A stretch of DNA of 64,000 nt from Babylonia areolata (lineage: Eukaryota; Mollusca; Gastropoda; Neogastropoda; Buccinidae): NCBI RefSeq assembly GCF_041734735.1, contig NC_134897.1:5055204-5119203 (forward strand), read 5' to 3'. The notes under the pieces are model-generated. The model had not been told where the DNA came from, did no database searches, and saw only the letters and a program-made list of their open reading frames with translations. Every line of letters starts with the position of its first letter. Position 1 is the first letter of the stretch. Made by a program: the position numbers and the translations under genes. Shown here in pieces: positions 10,282 to 21,986 of this stretch.

Positions 10282-12990
10282 GTCCAGGACAGATACATAA
10301 ATGGTCAAAATGTCTGCAACAAAACCGTTCTTTTCACGATAAAATAGAATAAATCATACTGATCACGCAGATATAAACTTGACCGCTGTAGGTGGGCGGG
10401 AACATGATTAGATTTTGATTTTTAATAATTATTTCTCACACATTTGGCCATGAGAGAGCGCCTTACAAAGATCCGCAAGGCATGAGCAAGCGAGGGTTAC
10501 GCAAGCGCGGCATAAGGGGTCGCCAGAGGAAAGCGTTTAGCGCGGTACAGTACTTGTGGCTGACAGCTGCCGCGCTGATGCTGTCCTATACCTCCGTTAG
10601 TAGGTCACTGCGGCAGATGACAGATACCGTACAGAAAATAAGAGAACTCTTTGGGGTCAAAAGGAAACAAACATTTTTAATTTCATCTATTATATACTAA
10701 ATTGGTAGAAAACGCAAGTTTGCTTTTATGAATGTTTTACAGTTTCTTACCAGTCCTGACATTTCATAAAGAATGAAATCGGTATTATACCGACTGCAAA
10801 GGTGAATTTACGAAGGCAGCACGGGATCATTTAGTTCGAAGGAACAATTATGTTGAGAATTTACGCAATGCACAACTTGGAAATACTTCATGCTCTGCTT
10901 ATTAACGTGTAGTATATGAATATCTCAATACCTTTTAACTAGGTTTGTTTGAATGAACATTGTCGGAGCACTGTCCAGACAATTAATTCAGAAAGCAAGG
11001 AAGGCAGATGATGGCAAAATCGACCAACATCATGTCTTGATGTAAAAAGAACGGTATGAAATATATATTTTTCTTTGGAAATGAAGCGGTATTTGCAAAT
11101 GTGGCTCACGAACCCTGCCGCAGTAGACACGTCGGTTTAGCATGGAAAAGAAAATGTATCTGGCTGGAGTATGAAGGTGGCAAAATGAAGTGCATCAGAT
11201 AGTCATGAAGAGCAAAGACTGCCTAGAAAATGAAAATGGGTCAGTCTCCAGAACTTTGTTGGAAATGGGGGTCTCTCACTCTGATTCAGCATAAACATGT
11301 GTTTACAATGATTATTCAAATGTTTCACGTTATCAGGATTGCAATTCATTAGAGAAATGTCTGCAACAATTTTGTGAGAATGTGGTTTGTTCTTGTGTCT
11401 TAAATGTGTTGAAAATTATTAAAAACATCCAAAATTTCGGCGCCATTTTGTGACATGGCAATGTGTCTAAACATGAAGTGGTCAGAAACAAATAAGTACA
11501 AACCTGATTAAAATCCAGTACATACAGACCTGATCTATATTCATTCGTTGTGATAATACAACATTAATCATCAGTAAAATTGGTACATTAAGTTTGAAAT
11601 ATTACGCAAAAAAACTCGCGTGACAGACGTAAACAACCCATTCCTCTTGACGTATTTTTTATTCATTCAAAGGCAAGCAAATTCATGAATACACTACACG
11701 TTCTTTACTTGCAACATGTGGTCAACACATCTATCTTCTGCAGCACATACACTCATTTTCTGAAAAAAAATGACTGTTCAACTATTTAAATGCAATCGAC
11801 GTCGCATATTAATTTTCAGTTCCGCTTTTCTGTGTTACTTCAGTGCATGTAAACGACCCAATAAAAATATACATGTAAACAAATTTAGAACTGTTTCCAC
11901 ATAAATCATGCGGATTCATCGCAGGAAAGCGTAAATCGGTTTGACAAACACCCTTCAATCGTGTGTGTTTGAACACAGATTCAGAGAATGTGTTGTTCCA
12001 TGTTACATATGTCATAAAGTTTTAGGTAACTTGGATTCAATGTTACACGTGTTACAAGAAAGTTTTACATAATCATTAATAAAATTTATGATCCATTGTT
12101 ATCATTATGATTATTATTTATATCCCACGCTAAATCGACGTCTACTGCACCAGGGTTCGTGAGTCACATTTGCAAATACCGCTTCATTTCCAAAGAAAAG
12201 TATGTATTTCATACCGTTCTTTTCACATCAAGACATGATGTTCACTTTTGCCATCATCTGCCCTCCATACTTTCCCAGTTTATTGTCTGGACATAACGCC
12301 GATAATGTTCATTGAAACCGAAACGGGTTAACACATACGAGTATTTAGATATTCATATTCTACACGTTAATAAGCGGAGCATGGAGTATATCCCAGTTGT
12401 GCATTGCGTAAAATATCAACAAAATTGTACTTACGAACTAAATGATCCCGTGCTGCCTTTGTAAATTCACCTTTGCAGTCGGTATAATACTGATTTCATT
12501 CTTTATATGTCATGAATGGTAGGAAACTGGAAAACATTCATAAAAGCGGATTTGCGTCTTCTACCACTTTAGTATAAAATATATGAAATTGAAAATGTTT
12601 GTTTCCTTTTGACCCAAAAGAGCTCTGTTCCTAGCTTATTGTTCAGATTCAGTGACCTGCTCACAGATCAGCATCAGCGCGGCAGCAGTCAGTCACATGT
12701 ACTGTACCGCGCTGAACGCTTTCCTCTGGCGACCCCTTATACCGCGCTTGTGTAACCTTCGCCTGGGCTTGCCTTGCGACTCTTTGTAAGGCGCTCTCAC
12801 ACAGGCAGAAGTAATAAAAATATTCGATTCTGGACATTAAAAATCAAAATCTACCTATGTTCCCGCCCCCCTATAGTGGCCAACTTTATATCAGTGTGAT
12901 CAGTATGATTTATTCTATTTTATCGTAAAAAGAACGGTTTTGTTGCAGACATTTTGACCAAACACAAATTTTAATCTAAATTTCCTGGCC
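10282..12990. mobile_element. Foldback DNA element, copy 1 (TA target duplication, ~865-bp inverted arms)
   Basis: The left arm (10282-11145) and right arm (12122-12990) are inverted copies that share ggtcaaaatgtctgcaacaa, gagagcgccttacaaag and ggggtcgccagaggaaagcg. The ends are GTCCAGG and (complement) GGCCAGG, each bordered by TA, as in Tc1/mariner-type elements. A ~976-bp centre separates the arms and encodes no transposase I can see, so it is non-autonomous. A second copy in opposite orientation lies at 52608-59797 and also has TA at both ends, which fixes the boundaries well. Confidence 0.85.
10482..10700 (+). CDS. Small conserved frame in the foldback left arm (function unknown)
   Basis: This 72-codon frame begins MSKRGLRKRGIRGRQRKAFS, strongly basic, then a hydrophobic stretch around YLWLTAAALML. 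Its first 49 residues differ at two positions from the matching frame in copy 2 (59421-59687). Four of the six base differences over that stretch are silent. The right arms carry a broken version. I do not recognise a family. It may be chance conservation in young inverted arms rather than a real protein. Confidence 0.3.
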   Translation: MSKRGLRKRGIRGRQRKAFSAVQYLWLTAAALMLSYTSVSRSLRQMTDTVQKIRELFGVKRKQTFLISSIIY

Positions 12991-13199
12991 TACTTGTAAG
13001 AACAACTTGACAGGATGATCTCGAGCCACAAGGTCGTTAATTCCACAGATGTGGGAATGAAATTGGGAAAGAAGAAGTGGGGTGGGAAGGTGGAAGGAGG
13101 GAGGGGGGATGATGAACAGGTTGGAGAAAGCTGCTCAACAGTGGTCCATCTTTCAACTTTTCGCACCAGTATTTTTCACCTTAGTTTTCTCATCCCCCA

Positions 13200-13465
13200 C
13201 ATTCAGCTTTGTGTGTGTGTGTGTTGGAACTTTCCCTGTCTCTGTCTCTCTCTTACACAGACTCTCCCCCACTCAAAAGTGTGTGTTGGAACTTTCCCTG
13301 TCTCTGTCTCTCTCTCTTATACACTCTCCCCCACTCAAAAGTGTGTGTTGGAACTTTCCCTGTCTCTGTCTCTCTCTCTTATACACTCTCCCCCACTCAA
13401 AAGTGTGTGTTGGAACTTTCCCTGTCTCTGTCTCTCTCTTACACAGACTCTCCCCCACTCTAAAG
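13200..13465. repeat. 62-bp minisatellite, four units
   Basis: The motif ttggaactttccctgtctct recurs at 13224, 13286, 13348 and 13410, a constant 62-bp step, with each unit ending in ctctcccccactcaaaa. 13470-14780 holds no gene or element I can recognise. Confidence 0.95.
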
Positions 13466-14785
13466 AAAAAAGATCCCCGTTTAAGTCGTTCTATTGACAC
13501 CTGTTTAGCAGACTTCGTGGCGCGTGAAGGAGGAGAGGTGGAGGGGGCGCACGATAATCACCCGTTTGGCAGAGTCACAATGACTTTTACAATCTTACCT
13601 ATGCCTTCTTGCCTCCTCTGACAGAGGAGGACCTTCCTTCCCCCAGCCCCCAATCCGCCCCATGCACCCCCCTCCACGTGTCCTTTCAGCCAATACTGGG
13701 GTGTTGTCGTCTGACATTAAATTGCCCGTCAGGAGAGGTGCGTGTGACGATGTCATCAGCTACATCGTCATGCATGGTGCGCCATCTAATGCTGTCCTCA
13801 CTAACTGGGCAAATGTATGTTCCCATTTTTTGTCTTTTATTTTCATTTTTATGTAGTTTAGGGGGCTGTCTTTGGAGTGGTAGCAGTGGTGGGGGTAAAG
13901 TGGGAGTGTGCATGGGGTGTTGAAAAGTCAATGGCTCTAGCATTACACATGAAATAAAACGTGCTGTTAAGCCACTCGACAATTTTTACCCGGTCTTCCG
14001 GCAAGATGTGGCTGTTGAGGCAGCCGTTGTTTTGTCGTCCCACGACCTGATTCACTGTCGTGCTCAGGGTCAGCTTGTGGTGAGACGTCCCTCTTTTCGT
14101 GTTGACGCGTATGATTGTGTGTTTTCGTGTATCACCTTGTTAACGTTAACTCACTCAGTACGGCCAGTCCTCTCTTCTCCTCTGCACAGACCCCTCGGAT
14201 GTCCAGTGTGTGTCTGAATGACACAACCTTTAGCTTCCGTCGTCAGAATTGTGGTATTCTTTGTCAACATTCACGTCTTCAGTATAAGAGCCTTCCGCTT
14301 GCAATATTTTGATGATGGTAATTGGGGTGAAACGCTGTTAACGTCGTCTCTTTCGCCGTTCGTATGGAAAGAGTTAAGGTCATACCCTGACAATACATAT
14401 GATTACTCTAGTGACTAGATCTTACGATCAATATTTTATCTTTTATCCATACAAGGTGATTGAGTTAAAGCAGTTGATATCATAACGACAATCCATTCAG
14501 AACCCCCACCCACCCTCTCTCTCTTGTACATTATATCTTCTCTTGTTGAGGCCCCAGCTGCCCTTTCCTGTTATTTCAAACACAAGCCTGTCCTTCACAC
14601 AGCTTAATCTGAATATGTGATTACCTTGTGGTCACGGTGACCTGCTGCGCCAAACCACGGGCCAGACTTCAAGAGATTAATGACACGATTAAAACACAAC
14701 GCTAACTTGCAGTGGCGACATCATGTATGCTTGTAAGCGTTCTTCTTCGGAAGAAGAACTAGGATAAATGAAAGATCCTGTTACG

Positions 14786-14965
14786 GGATGTATTGTTGTC
14801 CCTACATGGATTGACGCCGGCGACAATACGTGCAGCCCTCACTGCATCCCTCACTGTATGTATTGTCGCCACATTACACTGGTACTGTTGTGAGGAGTGA
14901 GTGAGGAGTTGTGGCCTAACTTCTACCACCTTGCGTAGAGTCGTTGAAGGGCTGTGCCCTCGCAG

Positions 14966-15006
<41 letters not shown>

Positions 15007-15324
15007 TTGCACACACATACACGCAAACATGCACGCACACGCACACATACACACATACGCCAAATACACCCACACACATTATACCCCCACCTCTCCACCA
15101 CACACCCCTTCTACATAAACACGAATTTACTATCAAAAACGCACACGAAATACACGCGCGCAAGCATACACTTACACAAATAAGCACACAGCAATCTCAT
15201 ACGCGCGTGCGCACACGAACACAACAACAGCAACAGTGCAGAGGGGAGACAATAATCTCTGAGTGCAGTAAGGCTGCACGTATTGTCGCCAGCGACAATC
15301 CATGCTGGGGCGACAATCCATGCC
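14786..15324. mobile_element. Small foldback/MITE-like element with CA-rich centre
   Basis: The left arm (catggattgacgccggcgac at 14805, continuing to actgca at 14846) is the inverted counterpart of 15264-15304 (tgcagtaaggctgcacgt onward). Weaker pairing extends outward to about 14786 and 15324. The core is a CA microsatellite (from 14970) and CA-rich DNA. No target duplication was established. Confidence 0.55.
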
Positions 15325-15329
15325 GCAAC

Positions 15330-15331
15330 AG

Positions 15332-15367
<36 letters not shown>

Positions 15368-16680
15368 GCGTTCATGAGTGCGTGCGCAAATGCCTAGTTC
15401 GCGAGTACGTGTGTTGTGCGGGCGCGCGCGCAGGCTCGTGATTCCATTATTGCTATTGTGAGGACAAGGTAAAGTAGGTGCAATGGAACAGTTTGTAAAC
15501 CTTGATGGAATGAACTCCTTCCGCGCTGTGATGATAATGATAATAACAACAGTAATAATGGATACCTATATAGCACTCTGTCCTTAAAACCGCTCTTCGT
15601 GCTTTACAAAACATCATATAAAACATGACGCTTTTCATCAATGTTGAATATACACACGAAGCAAACTAAACGCTCACATAAACAAGCATATGAACATACA
15701 TACCCGCCCCCCTTCCGACACACGCATATATACACACACAAACACACACACATTCGTGTATGCTTGCATCTTCTTTTTTTTCATAAATTTTATTTCATTT
15801 CTTTGATTTTATGTTGGAAACGTGCTGCTGTCAAAAAGCAAATCTCTGTACCTAAGTATGGGCAATGAAGTGTGTGCAGACGAGTATACATACGAGTACA
15901 TGTGTATACACACCATCAATCACACCACAATACAGGACATACTGTTTAGAGTTAACGAAACTTATTGCTGAGAGAAGAGGTGAGTTTTGAGACAAGATTT
16001 AAAAGAGGCGAGAGAGTCAGAATGTCAGAGGTTATCAGTGGGGCTGATCCACTTTTTGGGGGGCTTGAAAAGGAAGATCAATACCCGTAGGTCTTCGTTC
16101 TGACGTGTCGTATCCTGAGAAGTCAATATCAGAAGAGCGGACTTGGCGAGACAGAGTAGATATATTAACTTCAGAAAGATACTCTGGTCCAGACCCACGG
16201 ACTGCAGAAAAATTCAGAGTGAATAGCTTGTAGTCGATTCGATCAGATTCAGGCAGTCAGTGAAATTGAAGGAGAGGGGAAATGATCGTCAGATTTAGCA
16301 GCTCTTCGAAGTTATTCTGGATTCGTTGAAGTCTGTACAACAGATATTTGGGAAGGCAGGCCAAATGAGAATCACAGTAACCCATTCGTGAAAGAACAAA
16401 AGCGCACACAGTTGTTTTGGTTGCATCAGTAGCGAGATAGTGACGGAATACATAACATCTACCATACTACCTGTCCACCTGTCAAGGGTCGTGTTGTCAG
16501 TACTATGTATTTCGCTGGACGTGAACTGCCGCATTGTGACAAAGTTCGCTCGGACGTTCTGTATGAGTTACACAGCTATTTTATACCACGTGGCTGCGAA
16601 CATGCCTGTCTAAAAGCCCAAGATTAGCGCAACAAAGGTCTGTTCAGATTAGTTCAGCGAAACAGCACAAGTGCAAAGTT
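15330..16680. other. Unclassified intergenic stretch
   Basis: It starts with a (TC)n run (15333-15364) and a patch at 15540-15620 resembling a dispersed repeat (atacctatatagcactctgt). 15955-16450 has the feel of a multi-copy sequence that I cannot classify. No gene is supported. Confidence 0.4.
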
Positions 16681-16690
16681 TGTTCCATAT

Positions 16691-17162
16691 CAGTTTCAGT
16701 TTCAGTTTTCAGTAGCTCAAGGAGGCGTCACTGCGTTCGGACAAATCCATATACGCTACACCACATCTGCCAAGCAGATGCCTGACCAGCAGCGTAACCC
16801 AACGCGCTTAGTCAGGCCTTGAGGGGGAAAAAAAGAAAGAAAAAAAAAGGTGAATAAATGATAGATAAGCTTACACAAATAAATAAATAAATAATAAATA
16901 ATAACTATAATGTAAACAAAAAAAAAGCAAATACATGTAAAACATGAAGACACACATTCACATATACACTTACACATGCATAACAGATATGCACCGAACA
17001 TGCAGTTTCACAGATATGAAAGCACAGTCAAATACATATAAACGTACATGAGCTCCAACACACACACACACACGCCACACACATTACCCTGCACCTCCTC
17101 TACCCTGCTGCTCCACACACTCATTTCTAGTCTATGTATCACAGCTTCCACGGCACACACAC

Positions 17163-17197
<35 letters not shown>

Positions 17198-17263
17198 GAT
17201 GAACACTTACTTGTACAAGCGCACACACATAATATGCCCATATCTCCACACACATATGTACAA

Positions 17264-17309
<46 letters not shown>

Positions 17310-20033
17310 GTTCCAATATCCTGTTGCTCCCACAGTGTAGGCATGCATACACTCACATACCTCATCCTCTACCCCACCTCCCCCCGCACCCCCACCTCCC
17401 CCTCACACACACACACACACACACACACACGCGCGCGCGCGCGTGCACAGAACTCTACTGACACTTGTGTACACTTACACTCTCGCGCATGCACAAACGC
17501 ACTCAAAAATACAGACCCACACATGCACACAAACACACACATACACACACGCACAGAGGCTGCCACTGATTGGCCACAAGAGGGATGGGAAAAGATCTCT
17601 GATGCCAAGAACGTGGCGCCTAGTGTGTTGTTCAGTCTATTGTATTTGGAAAAGCCCACAGAGACTCTGTTCCGTTTTGAAGAAATTTGCGCAATGTTGG
17701 TTTGGAAATGATGCCGATATTTGTTTGATTAGCAAAGCATCGTGCTCTACCTTTCATGTTAGACTTACGGCCACTCCCTCTCTCTGCTTTTATTTCTTTG
17801 AGGCGATCGATGGTGTGATGGCCTTGTACCTGTTCTTTTTGATATTCTTTTACTTTTCTGAGGATTTCCGATTTTCCTAGATGTAGGCCGCTCGTTGGTA
17901 ACCAGCAAGTCTGTCAGCTCGCTCATTTCCCTTAACACCTGCATGTCCCGGGCAGTATGACCATGTGAGTTTTTTAATCTGAAAGTTGCGCTTTGCCTTA
18001 TGCCACTCTGGGCTTCCCATTCCGTTTTCAATTTTCTGTATGAGGTTCATTGAGTCGGTTAGAATCATGGCATGTTGGTTTCCGGGCGTATGGATGGACG
18101 ATAGCCACTGGAGGGCATGTGTCACAGCTTCAACTTCCATCGTTAGGCTGGAGGTTGTGACTTTGTAGGCAGCATTCTCTTCCCTAACTGTTTTTCCATT
18201 TTGTTTCGCAGTGAATCCCCAACCGGATTGGTCTTTGGTGACTGAGCCATCTGTGTATATGATGATGTCCTCTTCTTTACTGTTTTCTTCTATGAGTAGT
18301 TTCACTTCCGCATCAGTTTTGCCCTCTGGCCATTCCCGACAATGTCTTCCTAGAGTGGGTGAAATGGCTGTGTTGAATAGATGGTTGAGGTTTTCGGGGT
18401 TTTTCTCCCATTCTTTTGTTTCTTTCAGGTCTTGTAGTCGGCATACTAGCTGGATTGTGTCTTCTGTTTGCCCCATCCATGATCTTCCTCGTCCTAGGCG
18501 GCTGCCTTTTGGTTCTTTGACTGCGTCATGCAGTGGGTTTTGAGGGTTTTCTAATGCTTTGAAGTAGGTCTTGACCTGTTCTAACTTGTTTCTGGCCTGC
18601 ACTGAAGGAAGGTCAAGCAGGTATCGCATGGTTTCTGTGGGCGTGTCCTTTGTTGTTCCAAGGATCAGCCTCATAGCTTCATTTTGGACTCTTTCTAATT
18701 TTAGGAGGTTGCTTTGAGACGGTGTTGTTAGCCCAAGTCCGTAGTCGATCACACTGAGGACGAGTGATTGGTATAGCAGGAAGAGGTGGCGTTGTTCAAT
18801 ACCTTTGGTTGCCATTGCTTTTAAGACTGAAAGGCCCTTTTTGCATTTGAGAACAGTATTTTCCGTATGTTTTCTGAAGGTCAGCATCCTGTCGAAGTGT
18901 ATTCCTAGGTAGCGTAGGCATTCAGTTTTCTCGATCTGAATCCCATCGAGTGACACAGAAGGTGGTGATTTGCTCGCGGTTCTGTTGTTGAGGGTGCACA
19001 GCAACGTTTGGGCTTTCGCTGGATTGATGGAAGATCCTGTGTCTTTGCACCATTGAGCAATATTGTTTAGTTGTTTCTGGACGGCTTTAGTTCTTTCCTG
19101 AGCATCTTTCGAAGTTTTGAAGACCAGGCCATCATCCGCAAGAGTAAGCACCCGAGCAATTCCATTGTTGTTTAAGTCTGCAAGGCCCTTCGTGTAGACA
19201 TTGTAGAGGATAGGAGAAAGCGGAGACCCTTGTGGCAGTCCCATGGATAGTTTAGAAGGTGCAGACATCCAATCTCCGAGGCGTAGGACGACGGTTCTTT
19301 CCTGAAGCGCTGCTGCTATCCATCTTGTCAGTGTCAAACTTACTCCATACCTTAGTAGCAGCTCCATGAGGTGCGCAAACTGGACCTTATTGTAGGCGTC
19401 TTCAAGATCGATTGCTACTGCTAGTGTTTCTTCTTTTCTTTGAAATCCTTCATACACCTCATATGCAAAAGCAGCTGCGTTTTCCCATGTGGACTTGCCT
19501 GTTCTGTAACCACCTTGATTTGAAGGGAGAATGTGCCTGTGTTCAAGATCCCTTGCAAGTTTCCTGGCTATCATGCGTTCCATGAGCTTTCCGGCAATGT
19601 TTTGCATGGTTAGGATCCGGTAGCCGCTTACCTGATGATGGTCCTTTCCTGGTTTTGGTATGGGTTTTAAGAAGCTGTGTGTCCAGTCCTCCGGGACATA
19701 TCCATTGTGGAAACTGTTTTGATATAGATTGAAAAGGTTACTGCTGTCTTCTTCCGATAGTTCCTTGATGTCCGAGTAGCGAACTTTGTCTGGGCCAGGA
19801 GCTGATTCTTTCTTGCATTTAGCTATTGCTTCGTTTAGATCATCTATTGTCAAGTCATCATCAGGTCCAGTCTGCATAAGGGTTTGGTTTAACTCCTCAA
19901 CATATTTCTTTTTCTCATCTAAGTTCCTTTGATCGCTCTGTTTGAGCAGGGGTTTTGGGGATCTGAATTTATGTCTCGTGCTATGCAGCTGATCCCCGAG
20001 GTGCACGCGAGACAGGGTTTTTTTGGTATCCAT
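16691..20033 (-). mobile_element. I-superfamily-type LINE (RT + RNase H), 5'-truncated, with long 3' leader
   Basis: Coding sequence (20033-17877) is followed by a short C-terminal tail, in a shifted frame, that reaches about 17640. A 3' leader with CA and TA microsatellites then extends to a conserved hairpin (16753-16795) and a hexamer tail of ACTGAA type ending at 16691. The same 3' leader recurs in the inverted copy at 21150-24028, so the microsatellites are part of the element. The hairpin has stem catctgc/gcagatg with an outer acgct/agcgt. The 5' boundary is unclear: 20034-21049 is non-coding, with a GT run near 20790-20820. Confidence 0.8.
17877..20033 (-). CDS. LINE reverse transcriptase-RNase H polyprotein (intact 718-codon frame)
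   Basis: The protein would copy the element's RNA into DNA. It opens with the RT entry motif KKESAPGPDKVRYSDIKEL. RT motifs follow: NQGGYRTGKSTWENAAAFA, AIDLEDAYNKV, GLPQGSPLSPILYNVY and the catalytic TLADDGLVF. RNase H lies at roughly residues 580-715 with YTDGSV, MEVEAVTHAL, LTDSMNLI and GHAGVKGNERADRLA, so all expected acidic residues are visible. The RNase H points to the I superfamily (I/Nimb/ingi-like). No apurinic endonuclease is present upstream, so the copy is 5'-truncated even though this frame has no stop. A short typical tail (GKSEILRKVKEYQKEQVQ) lies in another frame just after the stop, so one frameshift near 17880 is likely. Confidence 0.85.
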   Translation of the reverse strand: MDTKKTLSRVHLGDQLHSTRHKFRSPKPLLKQSDQRNLDEKKKYVEELNQTLMQTGPDDDLTIDDLNEAIAKCKKESAPGPDKVRYSDIKELSEEDSSNLFNLYQNSFHNGYVPEDWTHSFLKPIPKPGKDHHQVSGYRILTMQNIAGKLMERMIARKLARDLEHRHILPSNQGGYRTGKSTWENAAAFAYEVYEGFQRKEETLAVAIDLEDAYNKVQFAHLMELLLRYGVSLTLTRWIAAALQERTVVLRLGDWMSAPSKLSMGLPQGSPLSPILYNVYTKGLADLNNNGIARVLTLADDGLVFKTSKDAQERTKAVQKQLNNIAQWCKDTGSSINPAKAQTLLCTLNNRTASKSPPSVSLDGIQIEKTECLRYLGIHFDRMLTFRKHTENTVLKCKKGLSVLKAMATKGIEQRHLFLLYQSLVLSVIDYGLGLTTPSQSNLLKLERVQNEAMRLILGTTKDTPTETMRYLLDLPSVQARNKLEQVKTYFKALENPQNPLHDAVKEPKGSRLGRGRSWMGQTEDTIQLVCRLQDLKETKEWEKNPENLNHLFNTAISPTLGRHCREWPEGKTDAEVKLLIEENSKEEDIIIYTDGSVTKDQSGWGFTAKQNGKTVREENAAYKVTTSSLTMEVEAVTHALQWLSSIHTPGNQHAMILTDSMNLIQKIENGMGSPEWHKAKRNFQIKKLTWSYCPGHAGVKGNERADRLAGYQRAAYI

Positions 20034-20788
20034 AGAAGGGTGTTCTATGTGGTGAGGGAAAAAATTCGGTCGCCCTGACAGAGCCTCTTATCAGGGAAGG
20101 GCAATGGATGTCCATCTGTGTGGAGTCCGTCAGCCTGGTGTCGCCCTAAGACCAGACTGCATACAGTTAGTGACTGTTTAACCCAACAGCCATTCATCCC
20201 ATTGGTACTGTATGAAAGCCGTGGGATTGGGGATTTTGTCAGGTTGTCTCCTCTTAGCCAGTGGAAGTGTGCATCTGGGTGTTTTTGAGTAGCAGATTTT
20301 GCAGAAAAATACAGGTCCTTCTCTAATCATTCTTCATCAGTTTCAGAAATCCTGCGAAGGCTTCAACTATTCTGAGGACTAGATTTTACACGAGTCTGGG
20401 TGAAATTCATGAAAAAGGGTTTAACGTGTACCTACACACCACCAAAGAATCTACTGGAAATTTCTGATGAAGAACAATTGTTACCCACTAGCAAAGCAAC
20501 CTTTTATCAGTCTAAGAAGTCAGTTGCGTGACACTAAACGCACATACCGTTTTCATAGTCTGACGCAACACAGAATAAGAACTCTGATGCTATCTTGGGC
20601 ACATCGGTTGTTAGTAATTTTGGCAGGGTGCTCACGTTTGTATGTAAGCATGTTTGTGCGTGTTTGTGTGTTCAATATATTGCATGGCAGATGATATTAA
20701 TAATACAAGTATACTTGCAGTTTATCTCCCTGACGTGCTGAGATTATTTTGTACTGACTGACAGCGCACGCGCGCGTGCGTGCGTGCG

Positions 20789-20820
<32 letters not shown>

Positions 20821-21049
20821 AGTTTACTCTTCGTTTGTACACGTAACCCCATGTCTTGGGGCACCTATGTGTCTGCACACAGAAAAGTGTTACATGTTTT
20901 ATTTTGCCGTTTATTTTGCAAAGTGAATAATTTGGGTGCGTGAAATTATATTTAGCACCCCTGCTTATATTTCATGCACCGAGTACTCAAATTAGCTGCA
21001 CATGATGGTAAATTGAGCTTTTTTGATAACTGTTTTGCTTTGCAAGTTA

Positions 21050-21149
21050 TTGGAAAACAACACAAGTATTATGTGTTCTTTACTTGCTGTCACGACCCCA
21101 CTGGAAAACAACACAAAGTACAATGTGTTCTTTACTTGCTGTCACGACC
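21050..21149. repeat. 52-bp minisatellite, left remnant (about two units)
   Basis: Two units of the gtgttctttacttgctgtca / cgaccccactggaaaacaa type lie just left of the inserted LINE copy. They match the larger array at 24029-24513, showing that one array was split. Confidence 0.9.
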
Positions 21150-21180
21150 TTTTTCTAGGTTACGTATCGCAGCTTCCACG

Positions 21181-21229
<49 letters not shown>

Positions 21230-21302
21230 TGAACACTTACTTGTACAAGCACACACACATACGCCCATATCCTCCACCCCAACCCCCCACACATATATAC
21301 AA

Positions 21303-21354
<52 letters not shown>

Positions 21355-21933
21355 CCGCACGTTCCAATATTCCGTTGCTCCCACAGTGTAGGCATGCATA
21401 CACACACATACCTCATCCTCTACCCCCCCCCCCCTTCCCCCGCACCTTCCCCCCTCACACACACTCACACACACACGTGCACAGAACTCTCCTGACACTT
21501 GTGTACACTTACACCCTCGCGCATGCACAAACGCACTCAAACACACAGAGCCACACATACACACAAACACACACACGCACAGAGGCTGCCACTGATCGGC
21601 CGCAAGAGGGATGGGAAAAGATCTCTGATACCAAGAACGTGGCGTCTAGTGTGTTGCTCAGTCTATTGTATTTGGAAAAGCCCACAGAGACTCCGTTTTG
21701 AAGAAATTTGCGCAATGTTGGTTTTGAAATGATGCCGATATTTGTTTGATTTGCAAAGCATCGTGCTCTACCGTTCATGTTAGACTTACGGCCGCTCCCT
21801 CTCTCTGCTTTTATTTCTTTGAGGCGATCGATGGTGTAATGGTCTTGTACCTGTTCTTTTTGATATTCTTTTACTTTTCTGATGATTTCCGATTTTCCTA
21901 GATGTAGGAGGGGGGTAGAGGAGGTGCAGGGTA

Positions 21934-21986
<53 letters not shown>

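Noticed and set aside
13015-13621. Three open frames of 84-179 codons on the + strand
   Set aside because: They are translations of the 62-bp minisatellite and its flanks.
16756-17001. Conserved protein shared between 16756-17001 and 23720-23973
   Set aside because: The similarity comes from the shared LINE 3' leader and hairpin, with TTTA-rich DNA, not from coding constraint.
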